From Sphaerisporangium rubeum (lineage in GTDB: Bacteria > Actinomycetota > Actinomycetes > Streptosporangiales > Streptosporangiaceae), in assembly GCF_014207705.1 (NCBI RefSeq), contig NZ_JACHIU010000001.1, positions 2,844,501-2,908,500 on the forward strand: a stretch of 64,000 nt of DNA, in the 5' to 3' direction. Of this stretch, positions 1 through 9,670 are shown piece by piece; position 1 is the first letter of the stretch, and each line of letters begins with the position of its first letter. The notes beneath the pieces are model-generated. The model was not told the origin of the DNA. It saw only the letters and a list, made by a program, of their open reading frames with translations, and did no database searches. Position numbers and translations under genes: made by a program.

Positions 1-1
1 C

Positions 2-3000
2 GTCCGCCTCTACACCGCCGTGGAGCAGTGGCTCGCCGACCACCGCACCCGCGCCGGCCAGAACCGCCAGACCCTCCGCCAACAGGTCGACTCCACCCTC
101 GACCACATGCGCGGCGCCGCCGGCCCGCTGCTCGACCGGCCGGCCGGCACCAGCGACGCGTTCGCTCTTCCTGCCGAGCCGCAGCCCGGCGCCGGCGAAC
201 CGGCCGGTCCTCTACCGGCACGGCAGCCCGGCACGGACGACCCGGCTGATCCTCTTCCCGCTCCTCAGGCCGACTCCGACCCCGCCGGCTGGGCCGCCGC
301 TCTGGTGGCGTGTGCCGCGCGTGTACGCGACGACGCGGGGGCCGCCGCCAAGGAGACCGCCGGCACGCTGCGTGCCGCGCGCGACGCGCTGGAAAGCGCG
401 CGCGACCTCGCCAAGCTCCAGCGCACCCACGCCGAGGCCCTGGCCCGCCGCGACGACCTCGACCGTACCGCCGACGAACGCGCCGACCTGGAGACGATCC
501 TCGCGGAGGCCGCGCGAGCCGGCCGGGTCCTCCCCCTGATCCAGCAGGCCGAGCACCGCGAGGAGACCGCCGGCAAGGCCGCCGACCTGGCCGCCGACGC
601 ACTCACCCGCGCCGTCGCGGTGGCCGGCGGTGAGGCCGGGGTGGAGGAACTGGCCCTGCTTGAACGCGACCGGCGCGACGAGGTGGCACGGCTCGAACAG
701 CTCACGGCGGAGGAGAACCGGCTGGCCGAGCTGAGAGAGGAACTCGGTCGCACCGGCGAGCGGCTCGACCGGCTCGCCGAGGAGGAGAAGGACGTGGCGA
801 CGCTCCTCGCCGAGCTGCCGTCCGCACGGCGACAGGCGGGGGAGAAGCTCGCCGCGGCACGGCTCGCGGCGTCCCGGCTGTCGGCGGCACGGGCCGAGGT
901 GGAGGCCGCGCACGCCGACGTGGAGACCGTCCGCCGCAGGGACACCCTCGCCGTCGAGGCCCGGGCCGCACTGGAGGAGCTGGACCGCGTGCTGGAACCG
1001 GTCGCCGAACGGCTCTCAGAGGAGTACGCCGAGCTGGTGAACCGATCGGCCAAGGCCACTGGGCCGGCCCATGACGAGCCGGCGAGCGTGGGGAGGCTCG
1101 CGGCCACCGGACCCGACCGCATCGACCCGGTGGTCGTGGGGGAGTGGCTGGCCGAGGTCGCCAGGTCGGTTCAGGACGAGGTGGTGGTGCTTGAGGCGCG
1201 GCTGGGGGATGAGGAACGGCTGGCCGAGGTGGAGCGGGGGCTGGCCGAGGTCGAGGTGCGGCTGCGGGAGGTCGCGGCGCGCGAGCCGGGGCTCGCGGAC
1301 GCACGGGACGGATTGCCGGCGCGGGTCGCGGCGGCCGAGGAGCGGCTCGCGGTGGTGCGGGCCGACGCGGCGGCGGTGCCTGCGGCGCTGGCGGCCAGGG
1401 ACGCGGCGGTGCTTCAGGCGGAGCAGGCCGAGCGGCGTGACGCGCTGGAAGGTGAGCTGGCCGAGGCCGAGGAGGCGCGAAGAGCGGCCACCGACGAGGC
1501 GCAGGAGGCACGGGACCTGGTGCAGGCCGTCCGGCAGGCGCGCCTGGACGGCATGGCGGCCGAGCTGGCGCAGGGCCTGCACCCCGGCGAGCCGTGCGCG
1601 GTGTGCGGTTCGGACGAGCATCCAGCTCCGGCCGCGCCGGACGAGGCGGCCCCCACGTCCCATGACGAGCAGGAGGCCGAGGCGCGCGACGAGGCCGCGT
1701 GGGAGGCGCGGCAGGCCGCCGAGGAACGGGTGGCGGTGCTGGCCGCGCACCTGGAGGAGGCCGCCGCTCAGGCCGGCGGCCTGGGGGTCGCCGAGGCGCT
1801 CGCGGCCTGCCAGGAGGCCGAGGCCGAGCTGGCCCGGCTGGAGCAGTCCGCCGCCGGCGAGCCGGCCCTGGCCGAGGAGGCCGTCCGCCTGCGCGCCGAG
1901 CTTGAGGTCGCCGAGGCCGGTGCGCGCGAGCTCGCCGTCGAGGCCGCCGAGGCCCGCACGGCACGGGCCGCCTTGCGCGAGGAGTTCGACCGTCTCACCC
2001 GCACCCTGGACGCCGCACGCGGCGACGACCCGAGCGTGACGTCCCGCCGCGACCGCCGCACCGAGGATTCCCGCCTCCTCCAGACCGCCATCGAGGCCGC
2101 GACCCGCGCCGTGGAGACGTCCACCGCCGGTGAAGCGGCACGTGCGGCCGGTCTCCGAACCCGCCTGCGACCTCGTCCCACCGCGGGGTGGGTCCTGCCG
2201 TGGGCTGTCGCGACCGCGTCCCGAGAGGAGCCGGCGCAGGACAGCGACGACCCGGCCGTGCCGGCCGAGGTGCGGGAGGAGGCCGTGTGCCAGGAGAAGC
2301 CGCTCGGGGACACCCTCCACGAGGAGGAGCCGGCCGAGGCCGACGAGCCCGTGGAGGACGAGGTCCTGGCGGTCCTGGCCGAGGCGGAGCGGGTGCTGGC
2401 CTGGGTGGGGGAGGAGGCCGCGCGTGAGGAGGAGCTGCGTGCGGAGAGTGTCCGGGTGGAGGAGGAGTTGGCCGAGGCGGGGGAGCGGAGCGCGCGGGTC
2501 GGGGTGGAGATCGCCGGTGTGAACGCGCGGCGGGACGGCGTGCTGGTGGATGTGGAGCGGCTGGGGTCGCTCCTTGAGGAGGCCAGGGGGGAGGACGCTT
2601 CGCTGAGTGCGCGGCTGGAGCGGCTCACGCATGAGGCGGAGCTGCTTCGGGACGCGGCGGAGGCGCGGCGGGCCGCCGGCACGGCGGAGGCCGAGGCGGT
2701 GACGGCGTGGGAGCGGGCCGAGCGGGCCGCTCGGGAGGCGGGGTTCCCGGGGGTCGAGGACGTCGGGGCCGCGGCTCGGGACGCCGCGACCGTCGAGGAG
2801 ATGAGCGAGCGGCTGCGCACGCTGGACGCCGAGCGGGCCGCGGTGGGCAGGACGCTCGCGGACCCGGCGCTGCTCGCGGCGGCGGCGTTGCCGGCACCGG
2901 ACCTCTCGGTGCTCGAAGCCGTGCACGACGAGGCCGAGCGGGAACACGCCGCGCGGCTGTCGGCGCGGGACCAGGCCGTGGCGCGGCACGACCAGCTCGC

Positions 3001-3622
3001 CGGGTTCGCCGTGACCCTGGACGAGACGCTCGCCGAGTGGCGGCCCGCCGAGGAGGCGTACGTGCTGGCGAAACGGCTCGCCGAGCTGACCGGCGGCACG
3101 TCGGCCGACAACGCCGAGCACATCCGCCTGTCGTCGTACGTGCTCGGGGAACGCCTGCGTCAGGTCGTGGACGCCGCCAACGAACGCCTCGACCACATGT
3201 CCGGCGGCCGTTACCTGCTGCTGTACGACACCGCGAGGACCGCGGCCGACCGCAGGCGCTCCGGCGGCGGCCTCGGCCTGAAGGTCCTGGACGGCTGGAC
3301 CGGTACCGACCGCGACCCCGCCACCCTGTCCGGCGGCGAGGCGTTCATGACGTCCCTGGCGCTCGCACTGGCCCTGGCCGACGTCGTGACCGCCGAGGCC
3401 GGCGGCGTCGAGCTCGGCACGCTCTTCATCGACGAGGGCTTCGGCACCCTCGACGAGGACACCCTGGACGCCGTCCTCGACATCCTGGACGACCTGCGCG
3501 ACGGCGGCCGCGCCGTCGGCATCGTCAGCCACGTCGCCGAGCTGCGTTCCCGGGTCCCCGCACAGCTCAAGGTCCGCAAGAACCGCGACGGCTCCACCCT
3601 GACGGTCGCCGTCCCCGGCTGA
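2..3622 (+). CDS. sbcC: Exonuclease subunit SbcC (SMC-like ATPase), 5' end outside the window
   Basis: This is the large subunit of the SbcCD (Rad50/Mre11-type) complex, which opens DNA hairpins and processes double-strand ends. The frame is open from base 2, so the first in-frame start seen (GTG at 20) is internal; the N-terminal Walker A part lies upstream of the window. Counted from base 20, residues about 100-510 and 560-1000 are long Ala/Glu/Arg-rich coiled coils. Between them sits the zinc hook CAVC near residue 525. The C-terminal ATPase half has the signature LSGGEAFMTSLALA, Walker B LFIDEGFGTLDED and the D/H-loop region GIVSHVAELR. The SbcD nuclease gene would be expected just upstream. 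Identification is firm; only completeness is in doubt. Confidence 0.95.
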   Translation, partial: VRLYTAVEQWLADHRTRAGQNRQTLRQQVDSTLDHMRGAAGPLLDRPAGTSDAFALPAEPQPGAGEPAGPLPARQPGTDDPADPLPAPQADSDPAGWAAALVACAARVRDDAGAAAKETAGTLRAARDALESARDLAKLQRTHAEALARRDDLDRTADERADLETILAEAARAGRVLPLIQQAEHREETAGKAADLAADALTRAVAVAGGEAGVEELALLERDRRDEVARLEQLTAEENRLAELREELGRTGERLDRLAEEEKDVATLLAELPSARRQAGEKLAAARLAASRLSAARAEVEAAHADVETVRRRDTLAVEARAALEELDRVLEPVAERLSEEYAELVNRSAKATGPAHDEPASVGRLAATGPDRIDPVVVGEWLAEVARSVQDEVVVLEARLGDEERLAEVERGLAEVEVRLREVAAREPGLADARDGLPARVAAAEERLAVVRADAAAVPAALAARDAAVLQAEQAERRDALEGELAEAEEARRAATDEAQEARDLVQAVRQARLDGMAAELAQGLHPGEPCAVCGSDEHPAPAAPDEAAPTSHDEQEAEARDEAAWEARQAAEERVAVLAAHLEEAAAQAGGLGVAEALAACQEAEAELARLEQSAAGEPALAEEAVRLRAELEVAEAGARELAVEAAEARTARAALREEFDRLTRTLDAARGDDPSVTSRRDRRTEDSRLLQTAIEAATRAVETSTAGEAARAAGLRTRLRPRPTAGWVLPWAVATASREEPAQDSDDPAVPAEVREEAVCQEKPLGDTLHEEEPAEADEPVEDEVLAVLAEAERVLAWVGEEAAREEELRAESVRVEEELAEAGERSARVGVEIAGVNARRDGVLVDVERLGSLLEEARGEDASLSARLERLTHEAELLRDAAEARRAAGTAEAEAVTAWERAERAAREAGFPGVEDVGAAARDAATVEEMSERLRTLDAERAAVGRTLADPALLAAAALPAPDLSVLEAVHDEAEREHAARLSARDQAVARHDQLAGFAVTLDETLAEWRPAEEAYVLAKRLAELTGGTSADNAEHIRLSSYVLGERLRQVVDAANERLDHMSGGRYLLLYDTARTAADRRRSGGGLGLKVLDGWTGTDRDPATLSGGEAFMTSLALALALADVVTAEAGGVELGTLFIDEGFGTLDEDTLDAVLDILDDLRDGGRAVGIVSHVAELRSRVPAQLKVRKNRDGSTLTVAVPG

Positions 3623-3674
3623 GGGCTCAGCGCGCGACACGACCGGCCCGGGACCCGCGGACGAGACCGAGTGC

Positions 3675-4397
3675 TCAGAGCGGGGGAAGCGTGATGGGGG
3701 CCAGCAGGTACGCTCCGGCGACCAGGGCCGCGGTGGAGATCAGAAGGAACATGAAGATGTGGAAGCCGGGAGGGAACGGCGTCAGCCTGGCGAGCTGGTC
3801 GGCGTCGGAGTCGACGGCGCGGCCCCTGCGGCGTTTGCGGCGCAGTTCCAGAATGGGCCTGATGCCGCCGAACAGCAGGAACCAGCAGGCGGCGTAGGCG
3901 ACCCAGCCCTGGACATCGGGTGGGGTGAACATCGACAGGGTGAAGACGGCCCCGCCGACGGTGATCAGCGCGATCGCGCCGTAGATGTTGCGGATCATCA
4001 GCAGCATGCCGGCGAGCAGCAGCAGCACCGTCCACAGGAAGACCGTGATGTACCCGGCGGCGGTGAGCCAGGCCGCGCCGAGCCCGATGAGGGACGGCGC
4101 GACGTACCCGGCGGCGGCGGTGAGGATCATGCCGGGACCGGTGGGCCGGCCCCGGGTCAGGGTGACCCCGCTGGTGTCGGAGTGCAGGCGGATACCCTGG
4201 AGCTTGCGCCGGGTGAGCAGCGCGACGACGGCGTGGCCGCCTTCGTGCGCGACCGTGATGAGACCGCGCGACAGGTGCCACGCGTTGGGGTGCAGGACGA
4301 CGGCCAGCGCGACGAGCGCGGCGAGCAGGATGATCCATAAGGGTGGCGCGGGCTGGGTCGTGATCAGGCGCGTCCAGAGAGCGTCGAGCGTCTCCAG
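3675..4397 (-). CDS. M50B-type membrane metallopeptidase with probable CTG start
   Basis: A predicted integral-membrane zinc peptidase of about 240 residues. The conserved zinc motif HEGGH lies about residue 45, after a first hydrophobic segment; several membrane helices follow (roughly residues 90-185) and another near the C-terminus. The first ATG (4130) lies after the HEGGH motif and would remove the active site, so it cannot be the true start. Upstream in frame there is no ATG, GTG or TTG before the TAG about 14 codons further on. The only good candidate is CTG at 4397, seven bases after a perfect GGAGG. The family is widespread in actinobacteria as single-copy M50B-like proteins of unknown substrate. 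It diverges from corA. Confidence 0.75.
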   Translation of the reverse strand: METLDALWTRLITTQPAPPLWIILLAALVALAVVLHPNAWHLSRGLITVAHEGGHAVVALLTRRKLQGIRLHSDTSGVTLTRGRPTGPGMILTAAAGYVAPSLIGLGAAWLTAAGYITVFLWTVLLLLAGMLLMIRNIYGAIALITVGGAVFTLSMFTPPDVQGWVAYAACWFLLFGGIRPILELRRKRRRGRAVDSDADQLARLTPFPPGFHIFMFLLISTAALVAGAYLLAPITLPPL

Positions 4398-4447
4398 GGT
4401 GCCACCTCCGTCGATCGGGCCACCGTGCGGCGCGACCTAGCATCCCA

Positions 4448-4625
4448 TGATCGGAAGGAGATCGTGTACGCGGCGAACAGGTCGGTGACCGGTAGGAGAT
4501 CGGCGACCGGAGGATCAGGAAGGGCCGGGTACGCGGTGCGATTCCCGGCCGGTGGGGAGCCGGTGTCTCTCCGGGAAGCCGCGTGATCGGGAAAAGATCG
4601 TGGACGCGGTGAGCGCGCCGGTGAC
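4448..4625. repeat. Imperfect direct repeat in the M50B-corA divergent intergenic region
   Basis: Two copies of a 42-44 base segment beginning TGATCGG (4448-4491 and 4584-4625) are similar but not identical; both carry AAGATCGTG/GAGATCGTG followed by ACGCGG and end in GGTGACSG. The 326-base gap between the two divergent genes (4398-4723) otherwise shows no gene. The copies may be regulatory or simply residual duplication. Confidence 0.35.
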
Positions 4626-4723
4626 GGGTATGGGCCCGGAGGTTCATCAGGAGTTTGGAATGTCCGGTTAAGGTCGGACTCGGCCGGTGGTGGGATGCCG
4701 GTGGTGGGATGAAGGAGGGTCAC

Positions 4724-5872
4724 GTGGCGGAGCGGCGGACTCGGGGGCTGCGGGGCCTCGTGCGTGGGGCCGCGCGGAACGGGGAGCGTGGGGAGGTCGC
4801 GCCTGAGCGGTCCATGGATCCGAGGTCCAGGGACGACGGCGGCCCGGCCCAGCCGAGTGTGATCGACAACGCGGTCTACGTGGACGGCAAGCGGGTGGCG
4901 TCGCCGCCGTCGCTGCCTGAGGCGGTGGCGGCGCTGCGGTCCAACCCCGGCGGCATGGCGTGGATCGGGCTGTACCGGCCGCCGGAGCGCGAGATGCTGC
5001 ACATCGCCGAGGAGTTCGCGCTGCACGAGCTGGCCGTCGAGGACGCCATCGTGGCCCACCAGCGGCCGAAGGCCGACCGGTACGGCGAGACGCTGTTCCT
5101 GGTGCTGCGCGCCGCGCGGTACCTCGACTCGCAGGAGAAGGTCGAGTTCGGCGAGCTGCACGTGTTCGTCGGCGCCGACTTCGTGCTGACGGTGCGCCAC
5201 AGCGAGGCCCCCGACCTGTCCAAGGTGCGCCGCCGCATGGAGGAGGACCCCGACCTGCTGCGCCAGGGCCCGCAGGCCGTGCTGTACGCCATCCTCGACG
5301 CCGTCGTCGACGGGTACGCGCCGGTGGTCGCCGGGGTGCAGAAGGACATCGACGAGATCGAGGTGCAGGTCTTCGGCGGCGACCCGGCCGCGCCGCGCCG
5401 CATCTACGCGCTGTCGCGTGAGGTGATCGAGTTCCAGCGCGCCACCCGGCCGCTGCTCGCCATGCTGGAGGGCCTGATCGCGGGTTCGGCCAAGTACGGC
5501 GTGGACGGCGAGCTGCAGCGGTACCTGCGGGACGTCGCCGACCACGCGATCACGGTGGTGGAGCGGGTGGACAACTTCCGGCAGATGCTCCAGGACATCC
5601 TGATCGTCAACTCGACGCTGGTCAGCCAGGCGCAGAACGAGGAGATGAAGAACGTCACGCAGGCCAGCTACGCGCAGAGCGAGGAGGTCAAGAAGATCTC
5701 CTCCTGGGCCGCCATCCTGTTCGCGCCGACCCTGGTCGGCACGATCTACGGCATGAACTTCACCCACATGCCGGAGCTCGGCTGGGTCTTCGGCTACCCG
5801 TTCGCCGTGGCGCTGATGGGGATCGTCTGCCTGACCTTGTATCTGGTGTTCAAGCGCCGCGACTGGCTGTAG
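4724..5872 (+). CDS. corA: CorA-family magnesium/cobalt transporter
   Basis: A pentameric Mg2+/Co2+ channel of the inner membrane. The large N-terminal cytoplasmic domain is followed by the long stalk helix and two C-terminal membrane helices; the family signature YGMNF sits at the end of the first (near residue 347), followed by the usual periplasmic loop with MPELGW and a second helix ending in a basic tail KRRDWL. Start chosen: GTG at 4724, five to seven bases after AAGGAGGG; in-frame TTG 4655 and ATG 4709 lie upstream but have poorer ribosome sites. The resulting 382 residues are slightly longer than usual because of a charged N-terminal extension. Monocistronic, divergent from the M50B gene. 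Confidence 0.93.
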   Translation: MAERRTRGLRGLVRGAARNGERGEVAPERSMDPRSRDDGGPAQPSVIDNAVYVDGKRVASPPSLPEAVAALRSNPGGMAWIGLYRPPEREMLHIAEEFALHELAVEDAIVAHQRPKADRYGETLFLVLRAARYLDSQEKVEFGELHVFVGADFVLTVRHSEAPDLSKVRRRMEEDPDLLRQGPQAVLYAILDAVVDGYAPVVAGVQKDIDEIEVQVFGGDPAAPRRIYALSREVIEFQRATRPLLAMLEGLIAGSAKYGVDGELQRYLRDVADHAITVVERVDNFRQMLQDILIVNSTLVSQAQNEEMKNVTQASYAQSEEVKKISSWAAILFAPTLVGTIYGMNFTHMPELGWVFGYPFAVALMGIVCLTLYLVFKRRDWL

Positions 5873-5895
5873 GCCGGCGGGGTAGGTCGGCCGGT

Positions 5896-6465
5896 ATGGA
5901 AGACCGTGAGCTTGAACTGCACGCCATCGCGATGGACGAGTTCGGCCTGCGCGCCGGCATGGTCCGCGCCGACCAGTGGGACGACCCGACGCCGTGCTCG
6001 GACTGGACGGTGCGCGACCTGGTGAACCACCTGGTGGTGGAGCAGCTCTGGGTGCCTCCACTGGTCGCAGGCGCGACTCCGGCCGAGGTCGGCGACCGGT
6101 TCGACGGTGACCGGCTCGGCGACGACCCGGTGGCGAGCTGGACCCGGGCCGCCGCCGACGCGCAGGCCGCGTTCGCGGCCCCCGGCGCGCTGGACGGCGA
6201 GGTCCACCTGTCGTACGGCACGGTCCCCTGCCGCACGTACTGCCGTGAGATGGCCGCCGACCTCGCCGTGCACGCCTGGGACCTCGCGCGGGCCCTCGGT
6301 GTGGACGAGCGGATCGACCCGGCGCTGATGGCCGCCGCGTACGACCACCTGGCCTCGCTGGGACAGGACCTCGCCGCCACCGGCCTGTTCGCCGGCCCCG
6401 TGCCGGTGCCGGCGGACGCCGACATCCAGACCCGCACCCTGGCCCTGACCGGCCGCCGGCCCTAG
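5896..6465 (+). CDS. TIGR03086-type DinB/mycothiol-dependent isomerase-like metal-binding protein
   Basis: A 189-residue four-helix DinB-fold protein of the actinobacterial family related to mycothiol-dependent maleylpyruvate isomerase. The diagnostic opening PCSDWTVRDLVNHL is at residues 34-47 and supplies the first metal-ligand histidine; the later AVHAWDLARALG motif (about residues 117-128) supplies the others. The reaction is unknown for this subgroup; thiol-dependent detoxification is an inference from the family. It starts 23 bases after corA, and its TAG stop overlaps the stop of the convergent E1 gene in a shared CTAG palindrome. A second family member lies at 46709-47329. Confidence 0.85.
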   Translation: MEDRELELHAIAMDEFGLRAGMVRADQWDDPTPCSDWTVRDLVNHLVVEQLWVPPLVAGATPAEVGDRFDGDRLGDDPVASWTRAAADAQAAFAAPGALDGEVHLSYGTVPCRTYCREMAADLAVHAWDLARALGVDERIDPALMAAAYDHLASLGQDLAATGLFAGPVPVPADADIQTRTLALTGRRP

Positions 6466-8675
6466 GAGAGCATCTTGCGCGCGGCGTCCTCGATCTCGGC
6501 CTCCGACAGCAGCACGTGGGCCGCGGCGTCGCCGAGCGGGACGAACGAGTCCTTGGACGTCACGCGCGACACCTGACCGCTGAAACCGGCGTCGGCGAGC
6601 GCCGCGAGCACGGACTCCGACACGCCGCCGGACCCGCGGGTCTCGTCGGCGACCAGGACCTTGCCGGTGAGGGTGGCGGCGTGCAGCAGGTCCTCGACCG
6701 GCAGCGGGGACAGCCACCGCAGGTCGAGCACCCGGCACCCGTGACCTTCCGCGGTGAGGCGTATCGCGGCACGCAGGCTCATGCGCAGGCCGTTGCCGAA
6801 GGTCACGATGGTGAGGTCGCGGCCGTCGCCGTACGACCTGGCCCGGCCGATCGGCACGTGCGTCTCGGCCCACCGCGACGGCGGCGCGTACGGCGCGAGC
6901 CACCCGTCGTCCCCGTCGTCCATGAGGTCACGCGTGTGGTACAGCGCGATCGGCTCGAGGAACACGCACACCTCGCCGTCGGCCTTGGCGGCGGCCACGC
7001 AGGTGCGCAGCATCGCGGCGGCGTCGTCGGGCCGCGCGGGGGACGCGACGACCAGGCCGGGGATGTCGCGCAGCGCCGCCACGGAGTTGTCGTTGTGGAA
7101 GTGGCCGCCGAATCCCTTCTGGTAGGCGTAGGCGGCGACCCGCACCACCATGGGGTTGCGGTAGGCGCCTTGGGAGAAGAACCGCAAGGACGCCGCCTCG
7201 CCGCGGATCTGGTCGAGCGCGTTGTGCAGGTAGGCCAGGTACTGGATCTCCGGTATCGGCAGCAGCCCCGACACCCCCGCGCCGAGCGCCAGCCCGAGCA
7301 CGGCCTGCTCGTCGAGCACCGTGTCGAACACCCGCGCCGCGCCGAACCGCTTGAGCAGGCCCCGCGTGACCCCGTACACCCCGCCTTTGCGCGCGACGTC
7401 CTCACCGAAGACCATCGCCTCGGGGTGCGCGGCGAGCAGGTCGGTGAGCGTGCGGTTGATCGCCTGGGACAGGGTGAGCGGACCCTCGCGCTCGGGTGAC
7501 GTGGCGCCGGTCAGCGCCGCACGGCCGGGTGCCGCGCGGGCCGCGAGCGTGGCGACCCGCGCCGGGTGCCGCGGCGCGAGCGGCCGCATGACCTCGGCGG
7601 CCGAGCGCAGCCGTGGCCGCCGCGTCAGGTCGAGCGCCAGCTTGAGCACGTGCTCACGGATCGTCTCGTACCGGCCGAGCAGCTCGCCGGGGTCGGCGAG
7701 ACCCGCGTGGACCAGCAGCCGCGCGGTGGCGACCAGCGGGTCGCGCTCCAGGTCGGCGGCGATCTCGCGCGGCGTGCGGTAGGCCGACTCGACGTCGGAC
7801 CCGGCGTGGCCCATCAGCCGCACGGTGCGCAGGTGCAGCAACGCGGGGGAACGGCGGCCGCGCACGTGGTCGGCGGCGCGGCACGCCACGTCGTACGCCT
7901 CGGCCAGGTCGCAGCCGTCGGCCTCGAACCGGGGGATCAGGGGGTGCGCGGCGGACTCGACCCACCGGCGGGGGGTGCGCACGCTGACGCCGAGGCCGTT
8001 GTCCTCGCAGACGAACAGCACCGGCAGCGGCAGCCCCTGGTAGGCGCAGTACGCGGCGGTGTTGAGCCCGGTCAGCGCGCTCGCGTGGTTGATCGACGCG
8101 TCACCGAAGCTCGTGACCGCGATCGAGCCCTCCGGCCACGGGGTGTCGGTGACGCCGAGTTTGCGCGCGCGCTCGATGGCGAACGCCACCCCGACGGCGC
8201 GGGGGAGGTGGCTCGCGATGGTGGAGGTCTGCGGGATGACCGCGAGGCCGGGGTGGCCGAACACCTTGTGCCTGCCGCCGGCGATGGGCTCCTCGGCCGC
8301 GGCGGCGAGGCCGAGCAGCACGTCGCGCAGCCCTTCCTCGGCGAGCCGGCCGGCCTGCGCGGACCGCGCGAGGTAGAACGCGCCGGACCGGTAATGCAGC
8401 AGCGCCGGGTCGGTGGCGCGCACGGCGGCGGCGACCGCGGCGTTTCCCTCGTGGCCGGCCGACCCGATGGTGTAGAACCCCTCGCCTTGCTCGCGCAGCC
8501 ACCGGGCCGCGATGTCGAGCAGCCGGCTGGCGACCTGTGTCTCGAACAGGTCGCGGCACAGCCCTCCGGTCAGTGTGGTGCCGGGCCGGACGGGGAGCGC
8601 GGGATCGCGGCGCTCACCCGGCGTCAGCGCGGCGACCGACTCGGTGAAGTGCGTCTCGGCAGTGTCGCGGGCCAC
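6462..8675 (-). CDS. Fused E1 alpha/beta thiamine-dependent 2-oxoacid dehydrogenase
   Basis: About 737 residues join both E1 subunits of a pyruvate or branched-chain 2-oxoacid dehydrogenase. The alpha half (residues about 40-350) has the HYRSGAF segment, and a thiamine-diphosphate site that reads FGDASINHAS...CEDN, a slight variant of the usual GDG...N pattern. The beta half (from about residue 400) contains the catalytic VFGEDVARKGGVYGVT, FDTVLDEQAVLGLALG and the C-terminal LDLRWLSPLP/ADETRGSGG motifs. No E2 or E3 gene is adjacent, so the partner complex is elsewhere. Start is uncertain: GTG 8675 or GTG 8702, neither with a strong ribosome site. It runs co-directionally 120 bases after drrB. 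Confidence 0.88.
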   Translation of the reverse strand: MARDTAETHFTESVAALTPGERRDPALPVRPGTTLTGGLCRDLFETQVASRLLDIAARWLREQGEGFYTIGSAGHEGNAAVAAAVRATDPALLHYRSGAFYLARSAQAGRLAEEGLRDVLLGLAAAAEEPIAGGRHKVFGHPGLAVIPQTSTIASHLPRAVGVAFAIERARKLGVTDTPWPEGSIAVTSFGDASINHASALTGLNTAAYCAYQGLPLPVLFVCEDNGLGVSVRTPRRWVESAAHPLIPRFEADGCDLAEAYDVACRAADHVRGRRSPALLHLRTVRLMGHAGSDVESAYRTPREIAADLERDPLVATARLLVHAGLADPGELLGRYETIREHVLKLALDLTRRPRLRSAAEVMRPLAPRHPARVATLAARAAPGRAALTGATSPEREGPLTLSQAINRTLTDLLAAHPEAMVFGEDVARKGGVYGVTRGLLKRFGAARVFDTVLDEQAVLGLALGAGVSGLLPIPEIQYLAYLHNALDQIRGEAASLRFFSQGAYRNPMVVRVAAYAYQKGFGGHFHNDNSVAALRDIPGLVVASPARPDDAAAMLRTCVAAAKADGEVCVFLEPIALYHTRDLMDDGDDGWLAPYAPPSRWAETHVPIGRARSYGDGRDLTIVTFGNGLRMSLRAAIRLTAEGHGCRVLDLRWLSPLPVEDLLHAATLTGKVLVADETRGSGGVSESVLAALADAGFSGQVSRVTSKDSFVPLGDAAAHVLLSEAEIEDAARKMLS

Positions 8676-8797
8676 ACCACCGATTATGTCGCCGGTCGTC
8701 ACGCCACGTCCGGTGGCTTGCCGATACGGCCAGACCCGGAAAGCCCCGCCGCGACGTGCGGCGAGGCTTTCACGAGTTTTGCTGGTATTTGTCCGCG

Positions 8798-9667
8798 TCA
8801 GTCGCGGCGGAACTGCGCGATGGCGACCCCGAGCAGGGCCAGCCCCATCGCCGCGATGATGAGCAGCTCGATCCCGACCGGGACCTGCCAGCCGAACCAG
8901 TGCACCCCCGGGTTGAGGATCCGCACGACCTCCGGCGTCACGTCCAGGTGGCTGAACACCGCGTGCCGCATCGGGTCCACCGCGTACGTCAGCGGGTTGA
9001 TCTTCGTCAGGAACGACAGCCACCCCGGAAGGTTCGCCAGGGGGAACAGCGCTCCGGACAGGAAGATCATCGGCATGATCGCCATCTGCATGACGCCGAA
9101 GAAGGACTGCATGTTCTTCATCCGCGCCGCCAGGCTCACCCCGAACGCGGTGATCGTGAACGACGCCAGGAACATCTCCGCGAGCAGCGTGAGGATCAGC
9201 CCCGGCGAGTACGGCACGCTCACCAGCCCCGCCATGGCGAGGATGATGGCCCCCTGGACGGTGGCCATGAGCGCGCCGCCGATGCACTTGCCGACCACGA
9301 TCGAGCCCCGGCTGACCGGCGCGACCAGCATCTCGCGCAGGAACCCGAACTCGCGGTCCCACACGATCGACCCCGCCGAGAACATCGCCGTCGTGATCAC
9401 CGTCATGGCGATCACGCCGGGGTAGATGAAGGTGCGGAAGTCCACCCCTTCGGCCGGCCCCCGCGACACCAGCGTGCCGAGGCCGGTCCCCATCACGAAC
9501 AGCCACAGCACCGGCTGGACGAACGTGGAGATCATGCGGGTGCGGTCGCTGACGAACCGCAGCAGCTCGCGGTGCAGCACGATCTTGACGGCACGCAGGT
9601 CGTGCGCGACGCTGCGCCGGGGGACGTGCACCCGGACCACGCCGGGAGCGGTGACGCCTGTGCTCAT
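8798..9667 (-). CDS. ABC-2 type permease, DrrB family
   Basis: A 289-residue membrane protein with a cytoplasmic N-terminus and six hydrophobic helices between residues about 50 and 285, of the daunorubicin-resistance/ABC-2 exporter family. The conserved helix-connecting segments FLREMLVAPVSRGSIVVGK and INPLTYAVDPMRHAVFSH are typical of DrrB. It lies three bases after the ATPase gene and is the third gene of the padR-drrA-drrB operon. The substrate is probably a lipophilic drug or secondary metabolite, but the sequence does not identify it. Confidence 0.9.
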   Translation of the reverse strand: MSTGVTAPGVVRVHVPRRSVAHDLRAVKIVLHRELLRFVSDRTRMISTFVQPVLWLFVMGTGLGTLVSRGPAEGVDFRTFIYPGVIAMTVITTAMFSAGSIVWDREFGFLREMLVAPVSRGSIVVGKCIGGALMATVQGAIILAMAGLVSVPYSPGLILTLLAEMFLASFTITAFGVSLAARMKNMQSFFGVMQMAIMPMIFLSGALFPLANLPGWLSFLTKINPLTYAVDPMRHAVFSHLDVTPEVVRILNPGVHWFGWQVPVGIELLIIAAMGLALLGVAIAQFRRD

Positions 9668-9670
9668 CGC

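Noticed and set aside
1016-3640. Long minus-strand open frame (874 codons) opposite sbcC
   Set aside because: High-GC coding sequence leaves long antisense frames; its composition (Gly/Arg/Leu/Val without domains) and lack of a ribosome site mark it as a shadow.
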